NCBI RefSeq assembly: GCF_001552715.1
Contig: NZ_BCRS01000032.1
Span: 1 to 40,599, forward strand
Length of the DNA: 40,599 bases
Direction: 5' to 3'
DNA from: Mycolicibacterium vaccae NBRC 14118 = CIP 105934
GTDB taxonomy: Bacteria; Actinomycetota; Actinomycetes; Mycobacteriales; Mycobacteriaceae
Made by a program: the position numbers and the translations under genes. Positions 1-10,590 of the stretch are shown piece by piece. Position 1 is the first letter of the stretch; every line of letters begins with the position of its first letter. The notes under the pieces were generated by a model. That model was not told where the DNA came from and did no database searches. It was given only the letters and a program-made list of their open reading frames with translations.

Positions 1-1
1 C

Positions 2-88
2 GCGGTCGACATCGAGATCGTCCCGCAGGCCCGCTCGATCGAGTCGCCCGAGTTCGCGGCCCGCCTGGCCGCGGCCAAACGCAGGTAG
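2..88 (+). CDS. 3' end of an unidentified gene
   Basis: An open frame enters from the left edge and ends at TAG 86-88, giving 28 residues rich in Ala and Arg (last residues AKRR). It is convergent with bkdC, whose stop is at 90-92, so the two genes end one base apart. The fragment is too short to assign. The acidic/alanine-rich tail would fit the C-terminus of an enoyl-CoA hydratase/isomerase-like protein, but that is only a resemblance. Confidence 0.45.
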   Translation, partial: AVDIEIVPQARSIESPEFAARLAAAKRR

Positions 89-89
89 C

Positions 90-1259
90 TCACAGGTCCA
101 GCAGCGCCAGCTCCGGCGCCTCGATGAGCGACCGCAGTTCGCCGAGGAACGCCGCCGCCTGCGCGCCGTCGGCGATCCGGTGGTCGAACGCGCACGTCAG
201 CGTCATGGTGGGGCGAGCCACCACTGCACCGTCGACCACCACCGCGCGCGGCTTCAGTGCGCCCATGCCGAGGATCGCCGCCTCGGGATGGTTGATGACG
301 GGAATCCCGTCGTCGAGTCCGAGCGCCCCGAAGTTCGACACGGTGAACGTCGACCCTTGCAGCTCACCGGGTTTGACGGTGCCGTTCCGCGCGGCGGCGA
401 TCAGCCTGTCGACCTCGACGGCGAGTTGGCGGGTGGTCCGGTTCTGTGCATCGACGACGACCGGCACCAGCAGGCCTCGTGGCGCGGCCACACCGACGCC
501 GAGATGGACCGCGTCGTGGACGTGGACACGCGGACCCTCGACGGTGTCCATCCAGGTCGAGTTCAGCACCGGGTGGCGCCGCAGCGCGACGACCAGCAGG
601 CGAAGCACGAGCACGAACGGCGTGACGGTATCGGCGCCCGCTTCGGCGAGCCGGTCGCGAAGCCGCAGCAGCCCGGTCCCGTCGACCCCGACGGAAGCGG
701 TCGCGTCAGGAATCTCCCTACGCGACAACGCCATTCGCCGTGCCATCTCCAGCCGCACGCCGGTGACCGCGACGGGCTCCTGCCGCGGGGCGTCGACCGC
801 GGCGAGGACGTCGCCGCGGGTCACGATGCCCTCGGGTCCCGAGCCCTCGATCCGCGTCAGGTCCACCCGGTGCTCGGCGGCCAGTTTGCGCACCGGGGGT
901 TTGGCCCTGGCCCGGCGCCGGCTGCCGTCCATCGTGTCGTCGGCACCGTAGCCGACCAGCACCGGCGTGCGCGGCGGGCCCGTCGACGTCGACGACGGCG
1001 GGTCGCTCACCGCACTGTCTGTCCGGATGCGCACCAGCACCGAGCCGACGGGCAGCGTCTGGCCTTCTGCGCCACCGAGTTCGGTGATGCGACCGGCATA
1101 CGGGCTGGGAATCTCCACCTGCGCCTTGTTGGTCTCCACGGTGCACAACGGCTGGTTGAGCTCGACCTCGTCACCGACGGCGACGTCCCACTGCGTGATC
1201 GTGGCCTCTTCCAGGCCTTCACCGAGGTCGGGGACCAGGAAATCCTGCACGGCGCTCAT
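90..1259 (-). CDS. bkdC: Branched-chain alpha-keto acid dehydrogenase E2 (lipoamide acyltransferase)
   Basis: 389 residues. It transfers the acyl group from E1 to CoA in the branched-chain keto-acid dehydrogenase complex. Visible in order: an N-terminal lipoyl domain with lipoyl-lysine K45 in ETNKAQVEI; a peripheral subunit-binding domain near residues 120-160 (motif [13 protein letters not shown]); and a C-terminal acyltransferase domain with the catalytic H360xxxDG motif in DHRIADGA. There is a single lipoyl domain. The ATG start overlaps the bkdB stop as ATGA (1256-1259), so translation is probably coupled. The gene is last of bkdA-bkdB-bkdC; the E3 component (Lpd) is not encoded in the window. 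Ortholog of M. tuberculosis Rv2495c by order and motifs. Confidence 0.95.
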   Translation of the reverse strand: MSAVQDFLVPDLGEGLEEATITQWDVAVGDEVELNQPLCTVETNKAQVEIPSPYAGRITELGGAEGQTLPVGSVLVRIRTDSAVSDPPSSTSTGPPRTPVLVGYGADDTMDGSRRRARAKPPVRKLAAEHRVDLTRIEGSGPEGIVTRGDVLAAVDAPRQEPVAVTGVRLEMARRMALSRREIPDATASVGVDGTGLLRLRDRLAEAGADTVTPFVLVLRLLVVALRRHPVLNSTWMDTVEGPRVHVHDAVHLGVGVAAPRGLLVPVVVDAQNRTTRQLAVEVDRLIAAARNGTVKPGELQGSTFTVSNFGALGLDDGIPVINHPEAAILGMGALKPRAVVVDGAVVARPTMTLTCAFDHRIADGAQAAAFLGELRSLIEAPELALLDL

Positions 1260-2293
1260 GGCCGGCTCATCGCGTTGTCGACGCAGTCGAGCAGCCGATC
1301 CACCCCGGGCAGCCACAGCTTCTCCAGCCGCGCCGGTGGATACGGCGTGTCGAATCCGGTGGCGCGAAGCACCGGCGCCTCCAGGTCGTAGAAGCACTCC
1401 TCCTGAATCCGCGCCGCCAGCTCCGCGCCGAATCCCAGCGTGCGTGAACCCTCGTGCATCACGACCGCTCGGCCGGTCCTGCGGACCGACGCGGCAACGG
1501 TGTCGAAGTCCAGCGGGTTCAACGAACGCAGGTCGACGACTTCCAGACTCGACGGACACATGTCGGCGGCGTTCAGCGCCGTGGCCACCAGCGGTCCGTA
1601 GGTGATCACGGTGACGTCGTCGCCGCGGCGCCTGACCTCGGCACGCCCGATCGGCGGCGCCGGATTGCCGGTATCCACCACATCTTTGGCCCAGTAGCGG
1701 CGCTTGGGCTCCAGATAGATCACCGGGTCGCGACTTGCGATGGCGTACCGCAGCAGCCAGTACGCGTCGGTCGGTGTCGACGGGACCACCACCTTCAAGC
1801 CCGCCGTATGCAGCCAGTGCGTCTCGGTCGACTCCGAATGGTGTTCCACCGCACCGATTCCGCCGAACGACGGGATGCGCACCGTCACCGGCATGTCGAT
1901 CTCACCGCGGGTCCGCATGCGGTACTTCGCCAGGTGGCTGACCATCTGGTCGAACGCCGGGGCGGCGAAACCGTCGAACTGGATCTCCGGTACCGGGACC
2001 AAACCGCGGATCGCCATGCCGACCGCGATGCCGATGATCGCCGACTCGGCCAGCGGGGTGTCGAAACATCTTTGCGCGCCGAAGGTCTCGGTCAGGCCCT
2101 CGGTGACCCGGAAGACACCGCCGAGGGTGGCGACGTCCTCACCGAAGACCAGCACCCGCGCGTCGGCACGCATCGCGTCGTGCAGCGCGCGGTTGACGGC
2201 CTGCGCCATGGACATCGGCGCGATCCGCTGCGCATCCGGCTCGGGCACGTCGTCGTCGTCGAAACCCAGGGGCCGCTCGATCAGTTGCGTCAT
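1256..2293 (-). CDS. bkdB: Branched-chain alpha-keto acid dehydrogenase E1 beta subunit
   Basis: 345 residues, a normal length for an E1 beta subunit. It forms the thiamine-diphosphate E1 heterotetramer with BkdA and decarboxylates keto acids from leucine, isoleucine and valine. Recognisable blocks are [20 protein letters not shown] near the N-terminus, [38 protein letters not shown], and the C-terminal transketolase domain with [20 protein letters not shown]. bkdA ends at 2295, one base before the bkdB ATG, and bkdB overlaps bkdC by four bases, so the three genes form one transcription unit. Ortholog of Rv2496c. Confidence 0.95.
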   Translation of the reverse strand: MTQLIERPLGFDDDDVPEPDAQRIAPMSMAQAVNRALHDAMRADARVLVFGEDVATLGGVFRVTEGLTETFGAQRCFDTPLAESAIIGIAVGMAIRGLVPVPEIQFDGFAAPAFDQMVSHLAKYRMRTRGEIDMPVTVRIPSFGGIGAVEHHSESTETHWLHTAGLKVVVPSTPTDAYWLLRYAIASRDPVIYLEPKRRYWAKDVVDTGNPAPPIGRAEVRRRGDDVTVITYGPLVATALNAADMCPSSLEVVDLRSLNPLDFDTVAASVRRTGRAVVMHEGSRTLGFGAELAARIQEECFYDLEAPVLRATGFDTPYPPARLEKLWLPGVDRLLDCVDNAMSRP

Positions 2294-2294
2294 C

Positions 2295-3380
2295 TCAGGA
2301 CTCCTTCGCCAGCTCGGCCAGCAGCTCGTCGCGCTGCCGCGCCAGATCGGGGGTGATGTCGTGATAGACGGTGTCGAACACCTCGACGATGTCGATATCG
2401 GGTTCGTTGATCACCGCATCGCGCAGCTCGGACCGCATTCGCTGCGCGCGGTGCGCGATCCGCTCCTCCAGGCGCTGTGTCCACACCTCGCCGCGCTGCA
2501 GGTAGGTGCGGTACCGGGTGATCGGATCCCTAGCGCGCCAACGTTCCACGTCTTCGGCCGGCCGGTACCTCGTCGGGTCGTCGGAGGTGGTGTGCGGGCC
2601 CATCCGGTAGGTCACCGCCTCGATGAACGTGGGCCCGCCACCCTCGCGCGCCCGGGCGGCGGCCTGTTCCATCACCGCATAGCAGGCCAGCACGTCGTTG
2701 CCGTCGACCCGCACCCCGGGCATGCCGTACCCGATGGCCCGATGCGCCAGTGTGGGGCCCGCATGTTGCCGCTCGACCGGCACGGATATGGCCCACTGGT
2801 TGTTCTGCACGAAGAAGACGCAGGGCGCCCGGAACACCGCGGCAAGGTTCAGCGCCTCGTGGGCGTCGCCCTCCGAGGTTGCGCCGTCGCCCAGGAACGC
2901 CACCGTCACCGAGTCCTCGCCCAGCTGCCGGGCGGCCATCGCCGCGCCGACGGCGTGCAGGCCGTGGGTGCCGATCGGGATGGACACCGGCGCCACGCAC
3001 TTGTCGGTGAAGCCGAGGCCACCGTGCCAGCGGCCGCGCCACAACGCCCCCAGCTGGGCCGGTGCGATCGCGCGCAGCAGGAACGCGCCGAGCTCGCGGT
3101 ACTGGGGGAACAGCCAGTCGGTCTTGCGCAGGCACGCCGCGGCGCCGACCTGGGCGGCTTCCTGCCCGCGACATGAGGCGAACAGCGCCAGCTCGCCCTG
3201 TCGTTGCAGGTTGACGAACTCGGTGTCGATTTCGCGGGTGAGGACCATGCACTCGTAGAGCCAGGCCAGTGTCTCGGGTGGGAGGTCTCTGCGGTACCTG
3301 GCCTCGGGGGTCGGGGCACCGTCGGGCGCCACCAGTTGAATCGGCTCGCCGAACTCAGAGAGCGCCGACCGTCCCGCCAT
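2295..3380 (-). CDS. bkdA: Branched-chain alpha-keto acid dehydrogenase E1 alpha subunit
   Basis: 361 residues from the chosen ATG. It carries the thiamine-diphosphate motif of E1 alpha: GDGATSEGD followed about 25 residues later by QNN (FFVQNNQWA). CRGQEAAQVG and WLFPQYRELG are typical of the family. ATG 3380 is preferred because AGGAGG (3385-3390) lies four bases upstream; a GTG at 3398 in the same frame would add six residues and give 367 residues. First gene of bkdABC. Unlike the M. tuberculosis arrangement I know, it does not follow citE directly, because a divergent phosphatase gene lies between them. It therefore probably has its own promoter (see the palindrome at 3398-3420). Confidence 0.94.
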   Translation of the reverse strand: MAGRSALSEFGEPIQLVAPDGAPTPEARYRRDLPPETLAWLYECMVLTREIDTEFVNLQRQGELALFASCRGQEAAQVGAAACLRKTDWLFPQYRELGAFLLRAIAPAQLGALWRGRWHGGLGFTDKCVAPVSIPIGTHGLHAVGAAMAARQLGEDSVTVAFLGDGATSEGDAHEALNLAAVFRAPCVFFVQNNQWAISVPVERQHAGPTLAHRAIGYGMPGVRVDGNDVLACYAVMEQAAARAREGGGPTFIEAVTYRMGPHTTSDDPTRYRPAEDVERWRARDPITRYRTYLQRGEVWTQRLEERIAHRAQRMRSELRDAVINEPDIDIVEVFDTVYHDITPDLARQRDELLAELAKES

Positions 3381-3397
3381 ACCGCCTCCTAGGGTCA

Positions 3398-3420
3398 CTG
3401 ACGGCGGATCGCGCCGTCAG
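3398..3420. promoter_or_regulatory. Perfect 9-bp inverted repeat upstream of bkdA
   Basis: CTGACGGCG (3398-3406) and CGCCGTCAG (3412-3420) are perfect reverse complements around GATCG. The element lies directly upstream of the bkdA Shine-Dalgarno sequence, so it could be a repressor operator or a leader hairpin. It does not resemble the BkaR palindromes at 10515-10556. Between it and the phosphatase start, TATTAT at 3545-3550 is a possible -10 box readable on either strand; I see nothing else in 3421-3626. Confidence 0.45.
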
Positions 3421-3626
3421 ACGACTGAGGTGCTCAGAGCAGCGGCGGGAGAGCTGGACCCCTGGTGTGGGGCTGCCGGCCGGGCGCCTGGGTGTGGCAC
3501 CCGTTCGACGACGTGCTGTGCTCGCCGTTGCACTGGGGCACCCCTATTATGCCGACGAACTGTGAACCGGACCACACACGCCGCGGCGCGCGTCGCCGCG
3601 TCCCGCCCGTCAGAAGGAAACGCCTG

Positions 3627-4409
3627 ATGCCCGACGCCACCACTCCACCCCGCCCGCGGCCTGGTCTGCTCACCTCGGTGACGAGGAAGTCGGCAGCCGC
3701 CTGCGCCGTGGCGCTACTGCTGGCGATCGGGCTGGCGGCTCCGTCGTCGGCGACCGGCGCGATGTGCGTGACGTTCATCCGCCACGCCGAGTCGGCCGGC
3801 AACGCGTCGGGTTTGATCGACACCTCGACACCGGGACCGACCCTGACCCCGGTGGGCACCCAGCAGGCGCAGAACGTGGCGTCCACGCTGGGCGACGCGC
3901 ATTTCGACAGCCTCTACGCCTCGACGATGGTGCGGACGCAACGGACTGCGGCACCCCTGTCGGAGAAGCTCGGCCTGCCCGTCCAGGTCCTCGACGGTCT
4001 GCAGGAGATCGAAGCCGGGGTGTTCGAGTACACCCCCGAGCGGGCCGCCGCACAGGGCTACGGCCAGTACCCGGTCGCGTGGGCACTGCAGAATCAGCGC
4101 AACCTGCGCATCCCCGGGTCCATCGACGGGAACGAGTTCGACGCCAGGATGGACTCGGCGCTACAGACGATCTGGGACAACGGAGACCGCGACGCCGCCG
4201 TGTTCTCGCACGGCGCCGCGATCATGTTCTGGACCATGATGAACATCGACACCCTGACACCGGAGCAGAAGATCGACCTGCTCACCACCGCCCCGCTGGC
4301 CAACACCGATCACGTCGTCGTCGAGGGCACCCCCGCGACCGGGTGGACATTGGTGAACTGGAACGGCCGGCCGGTCAGCCCCGAACCGGGTTGCGGCCAG
4401 ACGGGCTAG
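3627..4409 (+). CDS. Secreted histidine phosphatase (phosphoglycerate-mutase-like)
   Basis: 260 residues. ATG 3627 is chosen because AGAAGGA (3612-3618) sits eight bases upstream; the open frame extends further but without support. The N-terminus has basic residues, then a hydrophobic stretch AACAVALLLAIGLAA and ATGA, a typical Sec signal peptide, so the protein is probably exported. The mature part opens with FIRHAESAGN, the histidine phosphatase motif with the phospho-accepting His, and has the second catalytic His in FSHGAAIMFW near residue 195. The substrate cannot be read from sequence. It is divergent from bkdA and its stop overlaps the citE stop by three bases (4406-4409). Confidence 0.85.
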   Translation: MPDATTPPRPRPGLLTSVTRKSAAACAVALLLAIGLAAPSSATGAMCVTFIRHAESAGNASGLIDTSTPGPTLTPVGTQQAQNVASTLGDAHFDSLYASTMVRTQRTAAPLSEKLGLPVQVLDGLQEIEAGVFEYTPERAAAQGYGQYPVAWALQNQRNLRIPGSIDGNEFDARMDSALQTIWDNGDRDAAVFSHGAAIMFWTMMNIDTLTPEQKIDLLTTAPLANTDHVVVEGTPATGWTLVNWNGRPVSPEPGCGQTG

Positions 4410-5209
4410 GGGGCCAGCGCCACGATGCGTTCGGCGCGCCGCAGCACCGGCATGTCGACCATCTGGCCCTCGTACTGGAACACCCCGCGCTGCGTGCGCG
4501 CCGCGTCGAGAACGCGCCGGGCCCAGTCGACCTCGCCGTCGGTCGGGGTGTACCCGGCGCGGATCACCGCCACCTGCGACGGGTGGATGGCGACCTTGAC
4601 GTCGAACCCGACCGCGACGGCGTCGTCGACCTCGCCGCGCAGCCCGTCGGGGTTCTTGATGTCCAGGTACACCGAGTCCAGCGCCAGCCGACCGTAAGCC
4701 TTGGCGGCCAGCAGCGTCTGAGAGCGCACATGGCGGGCCACCTCGCGGTACGAACCGTCGGGGTAGCGGTTGGCCGTCCCGCCCAGCACCGCGAAAAGGT
4801 CTTCGGCACCCCACATCAGCGCGTATGCGTTGTCCACCCGAGCCAGATCGACGACGTTGAGCGCGCCGAGCGGGGTCTCGATGAGCACGATCACCTCGTG
4901 TGGCGCCAACGCGGAAACCTGTTCGGGGGTTTCGGTTTTTGCCAGCATCACCGTGGTGTAGGGCGTGCGGGCCAGCGCCGCCAGGTCGAGTTCGTGGTCG
5001 TCGGTGCCGGCCGGGTTGACCCGCACCACGGTGCGCGTCGGATCCAGCTGCGTCGTCACCAGCGCCTCGCGGGCGGCCGCGCGGTCCTTGGCGGCGACGC
5101 CATCCTCCAGATCGAGGATGACGACATCGGCTGCCGCGGCGGCCTTTTCGAACCGTTCCGGCCGGTCGGCCGGGCAGAACAACCAGGCGGGGCCCGCTGT
5201 CAGCGCCAT
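4406..5209 (-). CDS. citE: CitE-like beta-hydroxyacyl-CoA lyase (HMG-CoA / citramalyl-CoA lyase type)
   Basis: 267 residues, HpcH/HpaI aldolase/citrate lyase fold. Key motifs are the N-terminal LFCPADRPERFEKA, ILDLEDGVA with the acidic metal region, the arginine in VVRVNPAGT, the glutamate in VLIETPLGALN, WGAEDLFAVLGG with the metal-binding Asp, and KVAIHPSQV. The M. tuberculosis ortholog Rv2498c has been reported to cleave citramalyl-CoA and HMG-CoA, linking itaconate and leucine breakdown. That fits the last step of the leucine pathway encoded upstream. The start is three bases after the maoC stop (5212-5214). Last gene of the accD1-to-citE unit. Confidence 0.92.
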   Translation of the reverse strand: MALTAGPAWLFCPADRPERFEKAAAAADVVILDLEDGVAAKDRAAAREALVTTQLDPTRTVVRVNPAGTDDHELDLAALARTPYTTVMLAKTETPEQVSALAPHEVIVLIETPLGALNVVDLARVDNAYALMWGAEDLFAVLGGTANRYPDGSYREVARHVRSQTLLAAKAYGRLALDSVYLDIKNPDGLRGEVDDAVAVGFDVKVAIHPSQVAVIRAGYTPTDGEVDWARRVLDAARTQRGVFQYEGQMVDMPVLRRAERIVALAP

Positions 5210-5211
5210 CG

Positions 5212-5793
5212 TCACTCCCCCTCGGGGCGCTTGCGCACCATCGTCTTGCGCGAGGCCGTGGCCACGACGTCGCCGTGCTGGTTGCGTCCGGTGTGGGCGA
5301 AGGTCACGATGCCCTCGCCCGGGCGGCTCTTGGACTCCCGCTTGTCGACGACCTCGGTCTCGGCGTACAACGTGTCGCCGTGGAACAGCGGCTTCGGGAA
5401 GGCCACCTCGCCGAAGCCGAGGTTGCCGACGATGGTGCCCTGCGTCAGCTGGGCCACCGACAACCCGACCAGCGTCGAGAGCGTGAACATCGAGTTGACC
5501 AGACGCTGGTTGAACGGCGGCAACGCATCCGAGAACGCGGCATCCAGGTGCAGCGCCTGGGTGTTCATCGTCAGGGTGGTGAACAGCACGTTGTCGGCCT
5601 CGGTGATCGTGCGGCCCGGGCGGTGCTGGTAGAGCACGCCGGTCTCGAACTCCTCGAACCACAGCCCACGCTGGACGACCACCCGCTTGCCACTCGGGGC
5701 CTGATCGTTCGTTCCACTCGGGGCCTGATCGTTCGTTCCACTCGGGGCCTGATCGTTCGCTCCGCTCGGGGCCTGATCGTTCGCTCCGCTCAC
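5212..5793 (-). CDS. MaoC-like hydratase (methylglutaconyl-CoA hydratase type) with repeat-expanded N-terminus
   Basis: 193 residues if translation starts at GTG 5793, which overlaps the fadE19 stop as GTGA and has GGGAG about ten bases upstream. A shorter start at GTG 5682 would skip the repeats. Residues 2-33 are four copies of SG(A/T)NDQAP. The hot-dog domain follows: GLWFEEFETG, RTITEADNVLFTTLTMN, HLDAAFS, LVGLSVAQLTQGT and FPKPLFHGDTLYAETEV. Rv2499c is the ortholog by position. The expected role is hydration of 3-methylglutaconyl-CoA to HMG-CoA between AccA1/AccD1 and CitE. The role is inferred from context; the fold is clear. Confidence 0.88.
   Translation of the reverse strand: MSGANDQAPSGANDQAPSGTNDQAPSGTNDQAPSGKRVVVQRGLWFEEFETGVLYQHRPGRTITEADNVLFTTLTMNTQALHLDAAFSDALPPFNQRLVNSMFTLSTLVGLSVAQLTQGTIVGNLGFGEVAFPKPLFHGDTLYAETEVVDKRESKSRPGEGIVTFAHTGRNQHGDVVATASRKTMVRKRPEGE
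5690..5791 (-). repeat. 24-bp tandem repeat encoding SG(A/T)NDQAP
   Basis: Four head-to-tail 24-bp units (5690-5713, 5714-5737, 5738-5761, 5762-5785) plus a six-base partial unit. They differ only by a few substitutions (CCACTC/CCGCTC and CGTT/CGCT); the core GGGGCCTGATCGTTCG is invariant. The unit length is a multiple of three, so copy-number change would keep the maoC frame. It sits at the fadE19/maoC junction. Confidence 0.9.
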
Positions 5794-6950
5794 AGCCCCA
5801 GCTCCCGCCCGATCAGCATCAACTGCACTTCGGTTGTGCCCTCGCCGATTTCGAGGATCTTGCTGTCGCGGTAATGCCGCGCGACGGGGTACTCGTTCAT
5901 GAACCCGTAGCCACCGAAGATCTGCGTGGCGTCGCGTGCGTTGTCCATCGCAGCCTCGCTGGAGACCAGCTTGGCCACCGCGGCCGCCTTCTTGAACGGC
6001 TTGCCTGCCAACATCAGCGCGGCCGCGTCGTAGTAGGCCGCGCGCGCGGCGTGCGCCCTGGCCTCCATCCGCGCGATCTTGAACGCGATCGCCTGGTTCG
6101 CGCCGATCGCCCGGCCGAACGCCTGACGTTCCTTGGCGTACTTGACGCTTTCGTCCACACATCCCTGGGCGGCACCGACCGACAGTGCTGCGATCGCGAT
6201 GCGTCCCTCGTCGAGGATGCGCAGGAAATTGGCGTAGCCGCGCCCGCGCTCGCCGAGCAGATTCTCCTGCGGCACCCGCACGTCGTCGAAGCTCAGCGGA
6301 TGGGTGTCCGAGGCGTTCCAGCCGACCTTGTTGTAGGCCGGTTCGGCGGTGAACCCCGGCGTCGGCACCGGCACCAGGATCGCCGAGATCTCTTTCTTGC
6401 CATCGCTTTCCCCGGTCACCGCGGTCACCGTCACCAGTTTGGTGATGTCGGTTCCGGAGTTGGTGATGAACTGCTTGCTGCCGTTGATCACCCAGTGACC
6501 GTCGTCGAGTTTGGCGGTGGTCTTCGTGGCACCGGCGTCACTGCCGCCCCCGGCTTCGGTCAAGCCGAACGCGCCCAGGGCTTTTCCACTGGCCAGCAGC
6601 GGCAGCCACTCCTGCTTCTGGGATTCGTTGCCGAAGCGGTAGACCGGCATCGCACCCAGCGACACCCCGGCTTCGAGCGTGATCGCCACGCTCTGGTCGA
6701 CCTTGCCGAGCTCTTCGAGCGCCAGGCACAGCGCGAAGTAGTCGCCGCCCATGCCGCCGTACTCCTCGGGGAACGGCAGCCCGAACAGCCCCATCTCGGC
6801 CATCCCGGACACCACTTCGTACGGGAAGGAGTGCTCCTCGTCGTGCTTGGCCGCCACCGGCGCCACCACGCTCTGCGCGAAGTCCCGCACGGTCTTGGCC
6901 AACTGCTCGTAATGGTCGGGAAGGGTCCCGGTGGCCAGGAAATCTGTCAT
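5790..6950 (-). CDS. fadE19: Acyl-CoA dehydrogenase FadE19 (isovaleryl-CoA dehydrogenase step)
   Basis: 386 residues, full-length flavin-dependent acyl-CoA dehydrogenase. Signatures: [19 protein letters not shown] (FAD/substrate region), [62 protein letters not shown] and IGEGTTEVQ. The catalytic base should be Glu about 370 in EGTTE, as in short/medium-chain enzymes; the position used by human isovaleryl-CoA dehydrogenase (LDxER) is Gly here. ATG overlaps the accA1 stop as ATGA. It oxidises the branched acyl-CoA made by Bkd, which carboxylase AccA1/AccD1 then uses. Ortholog of Rv2500c. Confidence 0.94.
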   Translation of the reverse strand: MTDFLATGTLPDHYEQLAKTVRDFAQSVVAPVAAKHDEEHSFPYEVVSGMAEMGLFGLPFPEEYGGMGGDYFALCLALEELGKVDQSVAITLEAGVSLGAMPVYRFGNESQKQEWLPLLASGKALGAFGLTEAGGGSDAGATKTTAKLDDGHWVINGSKQFITNSGTDITKLVTVTAVTGESDGKKEISAILVPVPTPGFTAEPAYNKVGWNASDTHPLSFDDVRVPQENLLGERGRGYANFLRILDEGRIAIAALSVGAAQGCVDESVKYAKERQAFGRAIGANQAIAFKIARMEARAHAARAAYYDAAALMLAGKPFKKAAAVAKLVSSEAAMDNARDATQIFGGYGFMNEYPVARHYRDSKILEIGEGTTEVQLMLIGRELGL

Positions 6951-8941
6951 GACTGCGACTCCTCGATTGCCGTTATCCGGGCCAGCACCTGACCCACTTT
7001 CACCTGTTCACCCGCGCCGACCAGCAGGTCGACCACCCCGTCGACGGGGGCGGACAGCGCGTGCTCCATCTTCATCGCCTCGACGGTGACCACCACCGTG
7101 CCCGCCGACACCGTCGCCCCGTCCTCGACCCCGACGGCCACCACGGCCCCCGGCATCGGGCTGGTGAGTTCGGCGTCGCCGCTGTGCACATCGTCCGCCC
7201 GCACCGGCGCTTCCCGCACCTCTTCGACCATCTGCACCCGGCCTGCGCGGGCCAGCCAGATCTGTCCGCCCGTACCCGCGGCCAGGTACTCGGTGCGCAC
7301 CCCGTCGACGGTGACCACCAACCGGTCCCCGGTCACCGCGGCGCTCAGGGTCCGGCTGTCACCGCCCTCCACGGTGGCCGTCGCGTCGTCGGGGGTGCCG
7401 GTGAGCCAGACGTGGTCGGTCCGCTCCCCGGCGCGCAGCCGGACCGGCGTCGGGGCGCGGCCGGCGATCCGCCACCCCGAGGGCACCTCCCACGGACTGG
7501 ACGGCGCCGCCGGCCACGACCGCAGCCAGCGGTAGGCAGCCGCGGCGATCAGCTCGTCGTCGGTGGCCGTTGCGGCCATGAAATCGGGCAGCCGCCGGTC
7601 CAGGAGTCCGGTGTCGAGATCTCCCGCGATCACGTCGGGGTCGGCGAGCAGGAAGCGCAAGAACTCGACGTTGGTGGTCAGCCCCAGCACCGCGGTGTCG
7701 GCGAGCGCCTTGTCGAGAGCGCGCAACGCGCCCGCGCGGTCGTCGGCGTGGGTGATCACCTTGGCCAGCATCGGGTCGTAATCGCTGCCGACGACGGTGC
7801 CGCGGGTGATGCCGGAATCGACCCGCACACCGGGGCCGGACGGTTCACGCAGCCCGATGACGTCACCGCCGGTGGGCAGGAAGCCGCGGGCCGGGTCCTC
7901 GGCGTACACGCGGGCCTCGATGGCGTGACCGTCGAGTCGGATGTCGTCCTGGACGACCGGCAGCTTCTCCCCCGCGGCGACACGCACCTGCAACGCGACC
8001 AGGTCCAGGCCGGTGACCATCTCGGTGACCGGGTGTTCCACCTGCAGCCGGGTGTTCATCTCCATGAAGAAGAACTCGTCGGGTCGGTCGGCGGAGACGA
8101 TGAACTCGACCGTGCCGGCCCCGGCGTAGTCCACGCTGCGCGCGGTGTCGCAGGCGGCGGCGCCGATGCGGGCCCGGGTCTGCGGGTCCAGCAGCGGTGA
8201 CGGGGCCTCCTCGATGACCTTCTGGTGCCTGCGCTGCAGGCTGCACTCGCGCTCACCGAGGTGGACCACGTTGCCGTGGGTGTCGGCAAGCACCTGCACC
8301 TCGATGTGCCGCGGGTTGAGCACGAACCGTTCCAGGAACAGGGTGTCGTCGCCGAATGCCGAGGCGGCTTCGCGGCGCGCGCTGGCCAGTGCGGCAGGCA
8401 GCTCGGCCGCGTCGTGCACGACGCGCATGCCCTTGCCGCCGCCCCCGGCGGAGGGTTTGACCAGCACCGGGAAGCCCACCTCGGCCGCACCGGAGATCAG
8501 GTCGTCGTCGGTGAGTCCGGGACGGGACACACCGGGAACCACAGGTACGCCGAAGGCCGAGACGGCCGCCTTCGCCGAGATCTTGTCGCCCATCGTCTGG
8601 ATCGCGGACACCGGCGGACCGATGAACACGATCCCGGCGGCGCCCAGCGCGTCGGCGAATTGCGCGTTCTCCGAGAGGAATCCGTACCCGGGGTGCACTG
8701 CCTGAGCGCCTGTGCGGCGAGCGGCGTCGAGCAACGCGTCGATCGACAGGTAACTCTGACGGGCCGGTGCGGGCCCGATGCGCACAGCCACGTCAGCCTC
8801 GGCGACATGGCGGGCGCCGGCATCGGCGTCGCTGAACACGGCAACCGAACGAATCCCCATGGCGCGTAACGTGCGGATCACCCGTACCGCGATCTCGCCG
8901 CGGTTGGCGACCAGGACGGTGTCGAAGAGGTTGTCGGTCAT
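6947..8941 (-). CDS. accA1: Biotin-dependent acyl-CoA carboxylase alpha subunit (methylcrotonyl-CoA carboxylase)
   Basis: 664 residues. The N-terminal biotin carboxylase domain starts at [18 protein letters not shown] and holds the ATP-grasp glycine-rich loop ([14 protein letters not shown]), [16 protein letters not shown] and [14 protein letters not shown]. The C-terminus is a biotin carboxyl carrier domain with biotin-lysine K624 in VEAMKMEH. A middle domain links the two. Start ATG 8941 matches the family N-terminus; the open frame extends upstream inside accD1 without homology. It lies five bases downstream of accD1. In M. tuberculosis AccA1-AccD1 is the 3-methylcrotonyl-CoA carboxylase of leucine degradation. 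Confidence 0.95.
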   Translation of the reverse strand: MTDNLFDTVLVANRGEIAVRVIRTLRAMGIRSVAVFSDADAGARHVAEADVAVRIGPAPARQSYLSIDALLDAARRTGAQAVHPGYGFLSENAQFADALGAAGIVFIGPPVSAIQTMGDKISAKAAVSAFGVPVVPGVSRPGLTDDDLISGAAEVGFPVLVKPSAGGGGKGMRVVHDAAELPAALASARREAASAFGDDTLFLERFVLNPRHIEVQVLADTHGNVVHLGERECSLQRRHQKVIEEAPSPLLDPQTRARIGAAACDTARSVDYAGAGTVEFIVSADRPDEFFFMEMNTRLQVEHPVTEMVTGLDLVALQVRVAAGEKLPVVQDDIRLDGHAIEARVYAEDPARGFLPTGGDVIGLREPSGPGVRVDSGITRGTVVGSDYDPMLAKVITHADDRAGALRALDKALADTAVLGLTTNVEFLRFLLADPDVIAGDLDTGLLDRRLPDFMAATATDDELIAAAAYRWLRSWPAAPSSPWEVPSGWRIAGRAPTPVRLRAGERTDHVWLTGTPDDATATVEGGDSRTLSAAVTGDRLVVTVDGVRTEYLAAGTGGQIWLARAGRVQMVEEVREAPVRADDVHSGDAELTSPMPGAVVAVGVEDGATVSAGTVVVTVEAMKMEHALSAPVDGVVDLLVGAGEQVKVGQVLARITAIEESQS

Positions 8942-8946
8942 GGGGC

Positions 8947-10509
<1,563 letters not shown>

Positions 10510-10514
10510 TTATA

Positions 10515-10530
10515 GTTAATGACGACTAAC
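10515..10530. promoter_or_regulatory. BkaR operator 1 (accD1 side)
   Basis: GTTAATGACGACTAAC is an imperfect palindrome with GTTA/TAAC ends. It abuts the TATAAG presumed -10 of accD1 on the minus strand. It is one of two related 16-bp sites whose starts are 26 bp apart. BkaR is known in mycobacteria to bind a palindrome upstream of this operon; the match to that site is inferred. Confidence 0.7.
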
Positions 10531-10540
10531 CGGATGATAT

Positions 10541-10556
10541 GTTAATCACCATTAAC
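10541..10556. promoter_or_regulatory. BkaR operator 2 (bkaR side)
   Basis: GTTAATCACCATTAAC is a palindrome with perfect 6-bp arms GTTAAT/ATTAAC around four bases. It overlaps TATGTT (10538-10543), a TANNNT -10 candidate for bkaR, so occupancy would give autorepression. The arms are better than those of operator 1. Confidence 0.72.
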
Positions 10557-10590
10557 TGACGATGTCCAGCACCGGCGGGAGGTGTCACCA

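Noticed and set aside
180..1391. Long plus-strand open frame opposite bkdC
   Set aside because: High-GC shadow frame rich in Arg/His/Gly with no domain; the minus strand encodes a clear E2 protein.
3764..5632. 622-codon plus-strand frame across phosphatase, citE and maoC
   Set aside because: Antisense or out-of-frame shadow over three well-supported genes.
5690..5791. CRISPR array
   Set aside because: Units are contiguous without spacers and encode an in-frame peptide repeat.
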